A stretch of DNA of 53,660 nucleotides from Enterobacterales bacterium (GCA_015654925.1 JAATFX010000095.1:1-53660), one strand, 5' to 3'; shown: positions 1-8,581, counted from the stretch's first letter. Numbers and translations are program-made. The notes: a model not told the origin generated them from the letters alone.

Positions 1-488
1 CAGCGGCATTGATGGAGCGCACGGTGCTGGGTGAGCACTGTTACCGGCAACCGCTAGTGTTGCATGCGGACAATGGCGCGGCGATGAAGTCCCAGACGCT
101 GAAAGCCAAGTTGGAAGAGTTAAAAATCACGCCATCGCACAGCCGACCGCGGGTAAGTAATGATAATGCTTATGTGGAGTCGCTGTTCCGGACGGTGAAA
201 TACGTGCCCCATTGGCCCTCGGCCGGGTTCAAAACGTTAGAGGATGCGCGTGAATGGGTGGGTATTTTTACGCGTTGGTATAACGAGGAGCACTATCACA
301 GTGGTATACGCTACGTGACGCCGGCGCAGCGGCACCGAGGCGATGACCGGGAGATATTAATGCGGCGGGATGAGGTATACCGAGCGGCGCAGGCAGCGCA
401 CCCGGAACGCTGGTCAGGAGAGACAAGAAACTGGCAGCCAATAAGTACCGTGACATTGAATCCTGAGCAGGAAAAACAGGCAGCCTAA
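1..488 (+). mobile_element. IS3-family transposase OrfB, 3' part (5' end outside window)
   Basis: This is the C-terminal half of a DDE integrase-type transposase, open at the left window edge because the reading frame runs back through base 1. The second catalytic Asp lies in HADNG (codon at 69-71) and the Glu in NAYVESLFRT (codon at 177-179). They are separated by exactly 35 residues, the DD35E spacing of IS3-family OrfB. The downstream WYN..H...RYVTPAQRH block is also typical. The element probably ends near base 518, where ttgaca lies 30 bp after the stop; I cannot see the left inverted repeat to confirm this. Whether the copy is intact is unknown. Confidence 0.9.
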
Positions 489-544
489 ATCAGCAAGGGG
501 GTGACAACAACCTTGACACTGACCGAGAATTCGGGAATTTTAAT

Positions 545-568
545 GTCCCGACCAAAGCCGGGATTTTT
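545..568 (+). terminator. Possible rho-independent terminator after the IS
   Basis: A 5-bp stem TCCCG/CGGGA with an 8-nt loop is followed by five T. It lies between the transposase stop and the end of the convergent immunity gene. The stem is short, so strength is doubtful. Confidence 0.35.
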
Positions 569-601
569 GAATTGATTACGAGCATGCAGGAATTTTTCTT
601 A

Positions 602-877
602 CTAAATTTGTTTAAATCCAGGTCTACCGTTTTTTGCACGCCAAGCTTTTACTTCTTCTAGGATTCCCTCAGGGCTATCTTCTCTATTACTATCTGGGTA
701 AAACAGTACATCAGAGCCGCTAGGATGTTCAGATAGCTTTTCGAAATGGAGAACCATTTTATCATTATGAGCAGCATAATCATCTCCTTTAAGGCCTGAG
801 GTACTGTGGAAAAACTCTTTGAGAAATTCTAAAAATTCTTCTTCAGTATAATCCTCATATTTTTCCTTGAATTCCAT
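602..877 (-). CDS. Colicin E/pyocin-type DNase immunity protein (Im9-like)
   Basis: A 91-aa acidic protein of the colicin/pyocin immunity family (Im2/Im7/Im8/Im9), which binds the nuclease domain of its cognate toxin and blocks the active-site approach. Visible signatures are DYTEEEFLEF at 9-18, HFEKLSEHPSGSD at 44-56, FYP at 59-61, EDSPEGI at 66-72 and the C-terminal AKNGRPGFKQ. The helix-III Tyr pair of Im9 appears here as Phe-Tyr. The ATG at 877 is preferred over an upstream in-frame start at 910 because its Shine-Dalgarno (AGAGGGGGAAAATAAC) lies in the last codons of the toxin gene, only one base after the toxin stop. Translation is therefore probably coupled. Confidence 0.93.
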   Translation of the reverse strand: MEFKEKYEDYTEEEFLEFLKEFFHSTSGLKGDDYAAHNDKMVLHFEKLSEHPSGSDVLFYPDSNREDSPEGILEEVKAWRAKNGRPGFKQI

Positions 878-878
878 G

Positions 879-3557
879 TTATTTTCCCCCTCTTTTCGAG
901 TGTGAATCAATATGCTGTTTTGGTGTCATTATTCTCAAATTATCAATACCATATACTGCGCCGTTATCTTTTATATACTGAACATGGTGAATTTCGAACT
1001 TCAATCGGCCACCAACTCGATCCGCTGCTGTAGTTGCCGGAGCTGTACCATTTTTTATGTTTTCTTTATTAATTTCACCAAATTGATTCGATAATTCAGG
1101 ATTTTTACTTACCTCAATCCAGAATGATTTTCTGAAAGCATCGAATGAGTTAAACCTGCTGCCACGCATTTTATCTGCAATTTGCTCTGGAATAGGCGCG
1201 CCCTGTTCAGTCGCAGCATCGGCCAGCCAATTAACCCCAACCTTTTGCCCTTGGCCCGTCACCGTCCCCGGCAAGTCTCGGGGGCTAGCAAACATAACAT
1301 ATACTGGCTTATAGCCGCTATCAAGGGGAGGCACGACAATGAGGTCGTTAAAATCTGTTTCACTAAGATCGGGGTAAGTTGTTACCGTCGGCAGTTGCAC
1401 CGGTTGTGATTGATTTCCGGTATCGGCTATGGCTTTAAGGCCACTGCTCGGTGTTGCCAGTCCTCCCAGTCCTTTGGCGCCGGGGGCGCGATCGGGCGTG
1501 ACTAAGATTGTCCTGGCGGGGTAATCATCCGTGGCCGGTACCGCGCACGTAAATACGCCTTTGCCTACAGGTATCCCCGCAAGTAAACGGATTTCCGTAG
1601 GCATTTCGGTTTTGTACAATTCAACGTGCATGGCGCCATTAATATTCGCAAGGCGGCCGCGAATATTTGAGCGCGTCCACGCCTCTCCCTGAGCGTAAAG
1701 TCCAACAATGTTTGCAACAGTTAAATCAAGATCACCAATTTGCAGTGTTTGCCTGAAATCTTTTCCGCCAGTGACTCTATCGCTGCCTACGCCGACCGGT
1801 TTGGAATAGAAAAGGGCGGCGCCAGCCAACGCCATGGGACCGGCGCTCAGAAAGGCAATGCGATTCAATTCAGCTAATGCCGTCGAGCCTTTTATCAGCG
1901 CTTCCGCCGGTGCCAGTGTGGCGGTTCCTGCTATAGCTAGCGCTTGGCTGGAGGATAATGTCACGCCCTGGCCAGCTACCGGTTTAACATTGGCTCCCAC
2001 TTCGCAATCCGCTGTATCACAAACGGAAATTTCTTTTTCCTTCAGGGTATGCTGTGTGGTGCTGAAAAAGCTAAGGCGATCGGCTGGTGAATTAACTTCA
2101 GGTAATTTTTTGTTAGAATATGTAATGCCTTGGTTAATAATACTAATATGATATTTTATTTTATCCAATTCAATTTCTGAACGACTAATGATAGTGTTTT
2201 TATTATTCAACTCAATATTTCTAAGATCATTCCACCGCTTAATCAAACGCTCTTTAATAACTGCTTCTAAATCAGATGTGTTGACAATATTAATGCAATG
2301 GTTGAAATGATTATTTATCATGGATAAATGGCTTTGTTGCAGGGTAAGCCGTTCTTGTGTTTCATATAACCATGTTTCTGTTTTTTCCTTTTTTACCTTT
2401 AAAATAGTCGATAAATTTTGTAGTTCAGTGTTTTTTTGTTCTACTGACGTAATAAAATTAAAAGTTTCTTTTGACTGACTGATGATTTCATGAATGTATT
2501 TAATTTCACTGTCATATGTATCGTTGCGTGTTACTGATTCCTCATGGCGATTCTTAACAGCTTGTTGATGATTTTTTTCTGACTCATCTTGTGATTTACT
2601 TACATCATGTTCAAATTGTTGCCTGGCGCTATGCCTTTGTGCTTCTCCTGCTTTTTTTTGAGCCTCTTGCCGCTCTAGTTGTATTGCTTTTTCGTGTTCC
2701 TGGCGTTGAGTCTCAATTTCTTTAATGCGTGCGAAGTGATCAGCTAGATTATTGCGATGATCCGTTGTCTCCTTGGCCCTATGTGACGCCAAGCGGATAT
2801 GCTCAGTAACTATATTAGCTGCATGTTGACGAATTGCTTTTTCATGATTAGCTAGGTTAATTTCATGCTCTTTATGAGACCATCGCTCTAAATTTAATGA
2901 GTGTGGCTTGACTCGTTTTTTTATATTTATATTATTTCTTTCATTTGTAAGTTGTTCAATTCTCTGATCGCTATTTAACAGTAAGTTATCGACTACCTGT
3001 TTCATGTTAAGAGCATTATTTAATTGTTCAGTAGCCATGAAAATGTTTTTTTCAGCTAGCTCTAAATCTTGAGCATTTCCCTTTGCATAATATGTATCGT
3101 GCTCATACTGACATTGATGTTGGGCCTCATGTCGTAATTTTTCAGCTGCATCAATATAATTCTGAAAATCATGAGTAATTTTATCCAACTTTTGTATTCT
3201 AATAGCTTCAAGTTTTTCAATATTGCTAAGATGTTTTTTCTTTGCTGGTTTATCATTTGCTATATGACCCTGTGCGGTTGTCGTCGCAGAATTTTGCGGA
3301 ACTGTATATGAATCATTCGCATTGCGGCCACCCTTGAAATTATCAGCGACACCTTTTTTACGATTATTGTCGCAGCCATCACCGATACATAAATATCCCG
3401 CCTCTCTTCTCCTATCATTTTTTGTATTATGACTTGAACTATTCCCACCGCCAGTCCTAGCCGAGGTGCTATTTTTATTACTTGAACTAGCTCTTGTATT
3501 GCAGGGTGAGTTTCCACAATTACCTGATGATGAAGGCCCACAGCTTCCCATATTCAT
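879..3557 (-). CDS. S-type pyocin/colicin E-like bacteriocin with HNH DNase domain
   Basis: An 892-aa secreted antibacterial nuclease. Residues 1-105 are Ser/Asn/Gly-rich with several Cys and probably carry import signals. Residues about 110-480 form a long charged coiled coil, as in colicin receptor-binding hairpins. Residues about 530-580 are hydrophobic/Ala-rich. Residues about 585-765 resemble the pyocin-S domain. The last about 130 residues are a colicin E7/E9-type HNH endonuclease: H857, H858, N873, H882 and H886 reproduce exactly the spacing of E9 H102/H103/N118/H127/H131. The immunity gene follows immediately. Codons in the coiled-coil part are much more AT-rich than the neighbours, suggesting horizontal origin. 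No lysis gene and no convincing LexA operator were found. Confidence 0.92.
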   Translation of the reverse strand: MNMGSCGPSSSGNCGNSPCNTRASSSNKNSTSARTGGGNSSSHNTKNDRRREAGYLCIGDGCDNNRKKGVADNFKGGRNANDSYTVPQNSATTTAQGHIANDKPAKKKHLSNIEKLEAIRIQKLDKITHDFQNYIDAAEKLRHEAQHQCQYEHDTYYAKGNAQDLELAEKNIFMATEQLNNALNMKQVVDNLLLNSDQRIEQLTNERNNINIKKRVKPHSLNLERWSHKEHEINLANHEKAIRQHAANIVTEHIRLASHRAKETTDHRNNLADHFARIKEIETQRQEHEKAIQLERQEAQKKAGEAQRHSARQQFEHDVSKSQDESEKNHQQAVKNRHEESVTRNDTYDSEIKYIHEIISQSKETFNFITSVEQKNTELQNLSTILKVKKEKTETWLYETQERLTLQQSHLSMINNHFNHCINIVNTSDLEAVIKERLIKRWNDLRNIELNNKNTIISRSEIELDKIKYHISIINQGITYSNKKLPEVNSPADRLSFFSTTQHTLKEKEISVCDTADCEVGANVKPVAGQGVTLSSSQALAIAGTATLAPAEALIKGSTALAELNRIAFLSAGPMALAGAALFYSKPVGVGSDRVTGGKDFRQTLQIGDLDLTVANIVGLYAQGEAWTRSNIRGRLANINGAMHVELYKTEMPTEIRLLAGIPVGKGVFTCAVPATDDYPARTILVTPDRAPGAKGLGGLATPSSGLKAIADTGNQSQPVQLPTVTTYPDLSETDFNDLIVVPPLDSGYKPVYVMFASPRDLPGTVTGQGQKVGVNWLADAATEQGAPIPEQIADKMRGSRFNSFDAFRKSFWIEVSKNPELSNQFGEINKENIKNGTAPATTAADRVGGRLKFEIHHVQYIKDNGAVYGIDNLRIMTPKQHIDSHSKRGGK

Positions 3558-4061
3558 ATTTATTTTCTTTATTGACTTGTCAGTGATTATTAAACTTAAA
3601 TGAACTTTATGATCATGATATGTTTAGTTTCATTCGATGACAAATAAACCACAGTTAAGGTATCGGGAAGTTAAACAAATTTCATTGAATAGAAGTAAAT
3701 TACTGCATGAGAAGTTGATTAACATTAAAATAAGTTAATTTATTCACAGAATATTAGTATGCCTAACGCTACAATAATACCAATTTATTTAATTTGTCGG
3801 TTTTATAATTATTTCTCTAACATCTTATTTGCATCATGAAATGTAATCTTATTGTTTGATGGCGTATTGATAAACAAGACTGCAGTATGTTCCAGGGATG
3901 TGTCGACAGAGGGGTATTGTGATAATGCCTCTCGGTGAGTGGCAAAGGGTATTAATATTCATCGGGGTTGTTTTAATGTCATCACTTAAAAATAATATTT
4001 ATCTTCCAAAAAAATAGACCGATAACCTATCAAAATGATGGTAGAGAAAAAGAAAGGAGGA
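3558..4061. other. AT-rich intergenic region upstream of the bacteriocin
   Basis: About 500 bp without a supportable gene. It must contain the bacteriocin promoter and leader on the minus strand; a weak AAAGA ribosome site precedes the toxin ATG by 8 nt. A single CTG-N10-CAG at 3880-3895 is the only LexA-like element and is far from consensus and from the gene. Confidence 0.5.
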
Positions 4062-4084
4062 CAGGGGCGCTGCAAACGCCCCTG
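4062..4084 (-). terminator. Terminator of the CsbD/DUF883-like gene
   Basis: A perfect 8-bp stem CAGGGGCG/CGCCCCTG with a 7-nt loop lies just after the stop codon of the 4089-4379 gene. On the minus strand it is followed by a T/C-rich tract rather than a pure T run. Confidence 0.6.
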
Positions 4085-4088
4085 GATG

Positions 4089-4379
4089 TTATTTGCGACC
4101 CAAAATAAAACCGAGCAGGAGCCCGATAGTACCAATAGCCGCAAGTCCAATGAGCGGATACTCACGAACCTGATCACGGACGCCGGTAGCCGCATCGTTT
4201 AAGGCCTCGGAGACTTTGGCCGTGGCCTGTTTTGCCGCACCCTTCACTTGTTGTTCTGGAGAATCGACAGCTTCGCCGAACTTTTTCTGGGCTGCGCCAG
4301 CCAACCCTTCGGCTTTATTCTTAGCATTATCAGCAACATCATTCAGGGTTTCATTATTTGGTTTCGTAAAATCAGTCAT
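4089..4379 (-). CDS. CsbD-like / DUF883-like small stress protein with C-terminal membrane anchor
   Basis: A 96-aa protein. The N-terminal two thirds are a polar, Ala/Lys/Glu-rich amphipathic helix (NAKNKAEGLAGAAQKKFGEA) like CsbD-type general-stress proteins. The C-terminus (REYPLIGLAAIGTIGLLLGF then ILGRK) is one transmembrane helix of the kind found in ElaB/YqjD (DUF883) proteins, which tether ribosomes to the inner membrane. It therefore looks like a blend of both families. The ATG at 4379 is chosen over an upstream in-frame start at 4406 because AGAGGA lies 6 nt before it. The gene is monocistronic with its own terminator. Stress induction is expected from the families but no promoter type could be read. 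Confidence 0.75.
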   Translation of the reverse strand: MTDFTKPNNETLNDVADNAKNKAEGLAGAAQKKFGEAVDSPEQQVKGAAKQATAKVSEALNDAATGVRDQVREYPLIGLAAIGTIGLLLGFILGRK

Positions 4380-4572
4380 AACTATTCCTCTTTTTATTAT
4401 CCACAAGAATAAGGATAGTTAAGTTTCGCTAATAGACATAGCCGCCGCGCAAATTTTTAAGAATAATGGCGTACCCCAAGCCTTAGTCCTTGGCGGATAT
4501 TTTGGCTTGCGTTTATTGTCCACGCATTTATCCCTTTAGTTAAATATGTCTTTTTTTGGTAGTCCGAACATG

Positions 4573-4595
4573 AAAAAGCCCGCGCTAAGGCGGGC
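4573..4595 (-). terminator. Rho-independent terminator of the YmiA-like gene
   Basis: On the minus strand, stem GCCCGC/GCGGGC with a 6-nt loop is followed by five T. It sits 12 bp after the stop codon of the 32-aa micro-protein gene, which supports that gene being real. Confidence 0.75.
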
Positions 4596-4606
4596 CTGGA
4601 ACGAGA

Positions 4607-4705
4607 TTAATAAAATACGAGATAGATAGCGAGCACTTCAAGCAGCCAGAAAACACCGCTAATGACAAAAACGCCGATCCATGCGGTTCGTTTGCCGATC
4701 TCCAT
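4607..4705 (-). CDS. YmiA-like 32-aa membrane micro-protein
   Basis: An open frame of 32 codons starting MEIGKRTAWIGVFVISGVFW and continuing hydrophobically to the end, so one transmembrane helix with a short basic N-terminus. It shares the pattern AWxxVFxxSxxFW with E. coli YmiA (sequence recalled, not searched) and with the 36988-37077 ORF of this window. The strong terminator 12 bp downstream argues for a genuine transcript. The ribosome site is weak (GGAC 6-8 nt upstream). Function unknown; proteins of this size often modulate larger membrane complexes. Confidence 0.65.
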   Translation of the reverse strand: MEIGKRTAWIGVFVISGVFWLLEVLAIYLVFY

Positions 4706-5004
4706 GATAAGTCCAAAGCTGAGTATATGCGATTACTGCAAGCTTCAGGAAAAATAACTTCCCGATCGATTATATCGCCTAGTTACAAATTAGCTTTTTA
4801 TTAGCATGGCGTTGCCTTGGGCGCTAGCGTGGAGTGTATGGGTTGAACAAACAATAATATGCCCTCTGAAGTAGAGTTTTTGTGTGGCAATATTTTATCA
4901 GCCTAATCGTAACATATTGATATTTTACTGTTATGTCTTGTAAAGAGATATGTTGTAAGGATGGGGGAGCCCACGGAATGGCGGGTTAATAAGCACCCTG
5001 AATG
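4706..5004. other. Intergenic region, no gene recognised
   Basis: About 300 bp between the micro-protein gene and a possible broken ORF. It presumably carries the promoter of the minus-strand micro-protein; no other structure stood out. Confidence 0.4.
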
Positions 5005-5255
5005 ATGAGGTCAATGCAAAACACTTTTCGATTTGTGGGGGTACTGTATTTCTGATACTCGCCTTATATTTATTCGGACAGACCGTTAAAGATCCCGTTT
5101 TTGGGAGTGCTGCTTATCATCGTGCCATTGCGGTAATACGCGAAGCAGCAGCCTGTCGTTTTCCGCCTGCCAAGTCAGCCTGGTCGGCAGAATGGCCACA
5201 TCTTTTCCTTCCCGTGCGCCATGCAGTTTCTGGTAAAACGGGCTTCACGTTATAA
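5005..5255 (+). pseudogene. Possible frameshifted small membrane-protein ORF
   Basis: From ATG 5005 a frame reads MRSMQNTFRFVGVLYF and stops. Adding one G to the GGGGG run near 5036-5041 would join it to an open frame that continues (FLILALYLFGQTVKDPVFGS ...) to the TAA at 5253-5255, giving about 83 aa with one hydrophobic helix. I do not recognise a family. It may be a decayed gene, a sequencing error in a homopolymer, or chance. Confidence 0.22.
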
Positions 5256-6560
5256 CGAGGTGACACGCCAGACCGTATTACCCACATCATCGGCGATAAT
5301 CAGTGCCCCCTGGTTATCCTGCGCCAGGCCAACCGGGGCGCCATAGAGCTGTTTGTCATCTTTTGAAACGAAACCGCTGACCACGCTTTCAGGCTTGCCA
5401 ACCGGCTTACCGTCGCTAAAGGCGACAAAAGAGACCCGATAGCCGCTTAGCGGCGAACGATTCCAACTGCCGTGCTCGCTGATAAATACCCCGCCCTGAT
5501 ACTTCTGCGGCAGCAGATGACCGGTATAGAACAGCATCCCCAGCGGCGCGACGTGAGATCCCAGGGCATAATCCGGCTTGATAGCTTTCGCCACCAGATC
5601 CGGCCGCTGTGGCATCGCGCGGCGATCAATATGCTGGCCAAAGTAGCTATAGGGCCAGCCATAAAATCCGCCTTCCTGAACGGCGGTGAGGTAATCCGGC
5701 ACCAGATCCGCGCCGATTTCATCGCGTTCGTTGGCAATCGCCCACAGTTTGCCGGTGCGCGGCTCCCACTGCAGGCCGGTCGGGTTGCGTATTCCGCTGG
5801 CATAAATGCGGCTGGCGCCGGTGGCGGTATCCACCTCCAGCACGTTGGCCCGCCGGTACTCCACATCCAGGCCGTTTTCGGTAATATTACTGTTCGAACC
5901 CACGCCGACGTAGAGCTTTTTCCCGTCCGGGCTGGCCAGCAGGGCCTTGGTCCAGTGGTGGTTGATGGTACTGGGCAGGTCCGCCAATTCTACGCCGGGC
6001 GCGGTGATGCGGGTGTCTCCGGTTTGATAGGGGTAACGCATAATATTATCGGTATTAGCGACATAGATATTGCCATCAATTAACTGCACGCCAAAAGGCG
6101 AGTGCAGATTTTCCAGGAATAGATGTTTTTCCCAGCCGCCGCCGTCGCTGGTTTTACGTAATAGCGTGATGCGATTGCCCCCCTTCCCCCCTTTGCCGGA
6201 TTTGCTTTTCACCATGCCGGCGAAAAGTTGCTTCGGCGTAGTGACAGGCTCGGTTCCCGGCCCGTTGCTTTCCACCACCAGAATGTCGTCATTGGGCAGC
6301 ACATAAACCTGGCGCGGATGTAAAAAACCATCGGCTACCTTTTCTATTTTTAATCCGGCCGCCGCGGCCGGCAGGGCATTATTTGTCCAGCCGACGCCGG
6401 AAGGCACCTGCATGGGCGGCAGCAAAAAATCTTGCGCTTTCGGCAGCACCGGATTAGGACCAACCTGCCGATCGGGGTCGAACTTGGCTTTTTCATCACA
6501 ACCGCTTATAACCATAGAGACGGCGAATGCCAAAGACACGGCTACATAATGTTTTTTCAT
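5250..6560 (-). CDS. Sorbosone/glucose dehydrogenase-like (PQQ-type beta-propeller) lipoprotein
   Basis: A 436-aa protein with a lipoprotein signal peptide (lipobox VISGC, Cys21) followed by a beta-propeller of the glucose/sorbosone dehydrogenase family. Recognisable pieces are LHPRQVYVLPNDDILVVES, NLHSPFGVQL, HHWTKALLASPDGKKLYVGV, GIRNPTGLQWEP, NERDEIGADLVPDYLTAV and GGFYGWPYSYFG. The family oxidises aldoses or aldehydes in the periplasm, generally with PQQ and Ca2+. The ATG at 6560 is preferred; an in-frame GTG lies 9 bp upstream. The gene starts immediately after the DUF2231 gene stop, so the two form an operon. Substrate and electron acceptor cannot be read, and no pqq genes are in view. 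Confidence 0.85.
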   Translation of the reverse strand: MKKHYVAVSLAFAVSMVISGCDEKAKFDPDRQVGPNPVLPKAQDFLLPPMQVPSGVGWTNNALPAAAAGLKIEKVADGFLHPRQVYVLPNDDILVVESNGPGTEPVTTPKQLFAGMVKSKSGKGGKGGNRITLLRKTSDGGGWEKHLFLENLHSPFGVQLIDGNIYVANTDNIMRYPYQTGDTRITAPGVELADLPSTINHHWTKALLASPDGKKLYVGVGSNSNITENGLDVEYRRANVLEVDTATGASRIYASGIRNPTGLQWEPRTGKLWAIANERDEIGADLVPDYLTAVQEGGFYGWPYSYFGQHIDRRAMPQRPDLVAKAIKPDYALGSHVAPLGMLFYTGHLLPQKYQGGVFISEHGSWNRSPLSGYRVSFVAFSDGKPVGKPESVVSGFVSKDDKQLYGAPVGLAQDNQGALIIADDVGNTVWRVTSL

Positions 6561-6571
6561 AATAATCACCG

Positions 6572-6997
6572 TCAGATAGTTCTTTGGCGCAGGGCCAGAA
6601 TAATAGTAGCTATGCCGAGACAGGCCACCGTAATAATGGAAAACGTGACGTTTTGCGGGGCAACGGCGTACGCATCGCGGCTATGTACGAATGAGTTAAT
6701 AATGGCTGCGACAATAGCGACCAGATTCAACCAGAAATGGATTTTTACCGCGGACAGTTGGGGCCAGGAAACGCCAATCCATACCTGCGCCAAATTAATC
6801 AACCGGGGAATAACGGCAAAAAAGAGTCCCAGCACAATGAGCCAGCTGGCGCTTTTCTGCCACATTACATTCGTGCTGTACACATAGATAATATCGAATA
6901 CCAGCGCGGCGACAAAAAAACCGTAGGGTATTGGATTGAGCAATTCATAAAGCGCCACCGCAATAGCGGAATGGCGTCGCGTAACCTTGGTATTCAT
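6572..6997 (-). CDS. DUF2231 family inner-membrane protein
   Basis: A 141-aa protein with four predicted transmembrane helices (about 22-40, 50-67, 85-104, 115-135), matching the DUF2231 layout: short N-terminus, PIPYGFFVAALVFDIIY, then HFWLNLVAIVAAIINSF. Its stop lies 2-12 bp before the start of the sorbosone-dehydrogenase-like gene, so it is first in a two-gene operon. DUF2231 proteins are often found beside periplasmic redox enzymes or cytochromes. A role as membrane partner or electron conduit for the neighbouring dehydrogenase is an inference from position only. Confidence 0.8.
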   Translation of the reverse strand: MNTKVTRRHSAIAVALYELLNPIPYGFFVAALVFDIIYVYSTNVMWQKSASWLIVLGLFFAVIPRLINLAQVWIGVSWPQLSAVKIHFWLNLVAIVAAIINSFVHSRDAYAVAPQNVTFSIITVACLGIATIILALRQRTI

Positions 6998-7309
6998 CAG
7001 GGCAGTCCCTCGGAAAAATGTAATGGTAGACTACAAGCATCGTGCAGCGACGGCTTTATTGCCAGTCCGGGGTGGCGGAAAAAGGAGGGAGGAGGCGCAG
7101 TCGGCGATAAAAAAACACGCCCAAGGTAGGAGCTCAGACGTGATTTGGCGGTGTAGCGCTCTCAGAGCCAACTTTAAGCGCTGAAATCAGTATAGTTGTT
7201 ATTAACAATGTAACAAGCGGGGCGGGGCGTACTAAAGACCGCAGGGGAACAATTAAGTGCTTGCGGCCGTTTCGTAATAAAAATTTAATGTCAAGCTCGC
7301 AGGGGAAAT
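6998..7309. other. Intergenic region, nothing recognised
   Basis: About 310 bp between the end of the 5'-nucleotidase gene and the start of the DUF2231 gene. It should contain the promoter of the DUF2231/dehydrogenase operon on the minus strand; no clear operator or hairpin was seen. Confidence 0.4.
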
Positions 7310-8239
7310 TTATGGCTTATTAATGGCCCCGAAGGGAATATGTACCGAGGGCAATATCGATGCGGAAGATTCCAGATGCGCCGTTTGATCGTCGAAAAAA
7401 ATATGTGGCTTCATGATTTCCAGGACCTTTCTTTTTTCCACACCCCCCATGAAAAAAGCTTCGTTCACCATGATCCCCCACTCTCGCATAGTGTTTATAA
7501 CGCGTTTATGGGACGGCGCATTGCGGGCGGTTACGATGGAAATACGAAGAATACGTTTATAGGTAGCATCTTTTTCAAACATGGCGAGTTCCATCTTTTG
7601 GATATTCGATATGCGATCTAAAAAGCTTTTCAGTGGCCCAGGATTGTGAGCGATATTAACATGTGATGTTTCAAATGTATGAAAAGCCGACAGTTTATGT
7701 GTTTGTTGAAAAATAGCCTCGGACTCGTCATCGGCGAGGACGCCGTCAAAGTCAAAGGCGATACGTAATTCGTGATCGTCCACATCATCAAAAATATGCC
7801 CGTGCAATATTTGCCCAGCAGGGTAGCCGGCGTTGACGGCCTGGGTGACGTCAGCTTTATTTGCCGACAAAAACAATTCAATATCAAAGGCCGGTATGAA
7901 TTTATGCGGCGACCTTCCCTGTAAAAAAACGGCCCTGGTTATCCCCAGCTTATAATTTTCTATAGAGTTCATCACTCTTAATCCCGTATCAGGGTCATTT
8001 CTCGATAGCAAAATCACTTCGACCGGCGGGTTTTCAGGATCGATTTTGTTTAAGGTTAATAATCTTCTGATAAATGGAAACGCAACGCCTTTGCCCAAGG
8101 GGTTATCCTGATTTTTCATCTGAAATTGACGATACGCTTCTTCACCCTGCGTACGAAAAATCTCATCCGCTTCATCAAGATCAAATAGGGCGCTTGAGGC
8201 TAATCCGATGACTAGGCGTTTCGATAGATCATAGGGCAT
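7310..8239 (-). CDS. Cytosolic 5'-nucleotidase (NT5C1-like family)
   Basis: A 309-aa cytoplasmic protein of the 5'-nucleotidase family related to animal cytosolic 5'-nucleotidase I. These enzymes dephosphorylate nucleoside monophosphates through a HAD-type Asp nucleophile. Landmarks are LVIGLASSALFDLDEADEIF (9-28), NPLGKGVAFPFIRRLLTLN (46-64), EVILLSRNDPDTGLRV (74-89), the HAD motif AFDFDGVLADD (D163, D165), IVTARNAPSHKRVI, and the distal HIFFDDQTAHLE. Length fits the family. Monocistronic; start ATG at 8239 with AAGGAGA a few bases upstream. The family is patchy among enterobacteria, consistent with acquisition. Substrate preference is not readable. Confidence 0.9.
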   Translation of the reverse strand: MPYDLSKRLVIGLASSALFDLDEADEIFRTQGEEAYRQFQMKNQDNPLGKGVAFPFIRRLLTLNKIDPENPPVEVILLSRNDPDTGLRVMNSIENYKLGITRAVFLQGRSPHKFIPAFDIELFLSANKADVTQAVNAGYPAGQILHGHIFDDVDDHELRIAFDFDGVLADDESEAIFQQTHKLSAFHTFETSHVNIAHNPGPLKSFLDRISNIQKMELAMFEKDATYKRILRISIVTARNAPSHKRVINTMREWGIMVNEAFFMGGVEKRKVLEIMKPHIFFDDQTAHLESSASILPSVHIPFGAINKP

Positions 8240-8351
8240 TTTGTCTCCTTATTTAGCGCACACGGAAAGCGTATAGGTTACCCTTTATATCACTGAAACG
8301 TTAAAGACCCGTGGAATTTGGGCGACATCGGCGTACTGTTCTGGCGGCCAT

Positions 8352-8382
8352 AAAAAAATGCCCGCAAAAGGTCATGCGGGCA
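8352..8382 (-). terminator. Rho-independent terminator downstream of the micro-protein genes
   Basis: Minus-strand stem TGCCCGC/GCGGGCA (7 bp) with a 10-nt loop followed by seven T. It is about 200 bp downstream of the 33-aa ORF and 100 bp upstream of the 5'-nucleotidase start, so it ends a short transcript covering 8390-8830. Confidence 0.7.
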
Positions 8383-8581
8383 AGCAAATCAGACATTGAC
8401 TGGCTTCCTGGGAAGAAGCCGCATAAACGATAACAAAATTGAAGTTAAGGAAGTGCCTGCGAATCGTACGGAGTTGCTACAAAAACTTGCGGAGTAAAGC
8501 GATAGGGATCGGAAGGAACACCACGGCCGTCCAGGCTGGTGCATGTCGCGGCGGACGCGACAAACTATGGCGGTGAAATCG

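Noticed and set aside
3880..3895. CTG-N10-CAG as LexA box for the bacteriocin
   Set aside because: Only the six outer bases fit; the inner bases do not match the consensus and it is over 300 bp from the toxin start.
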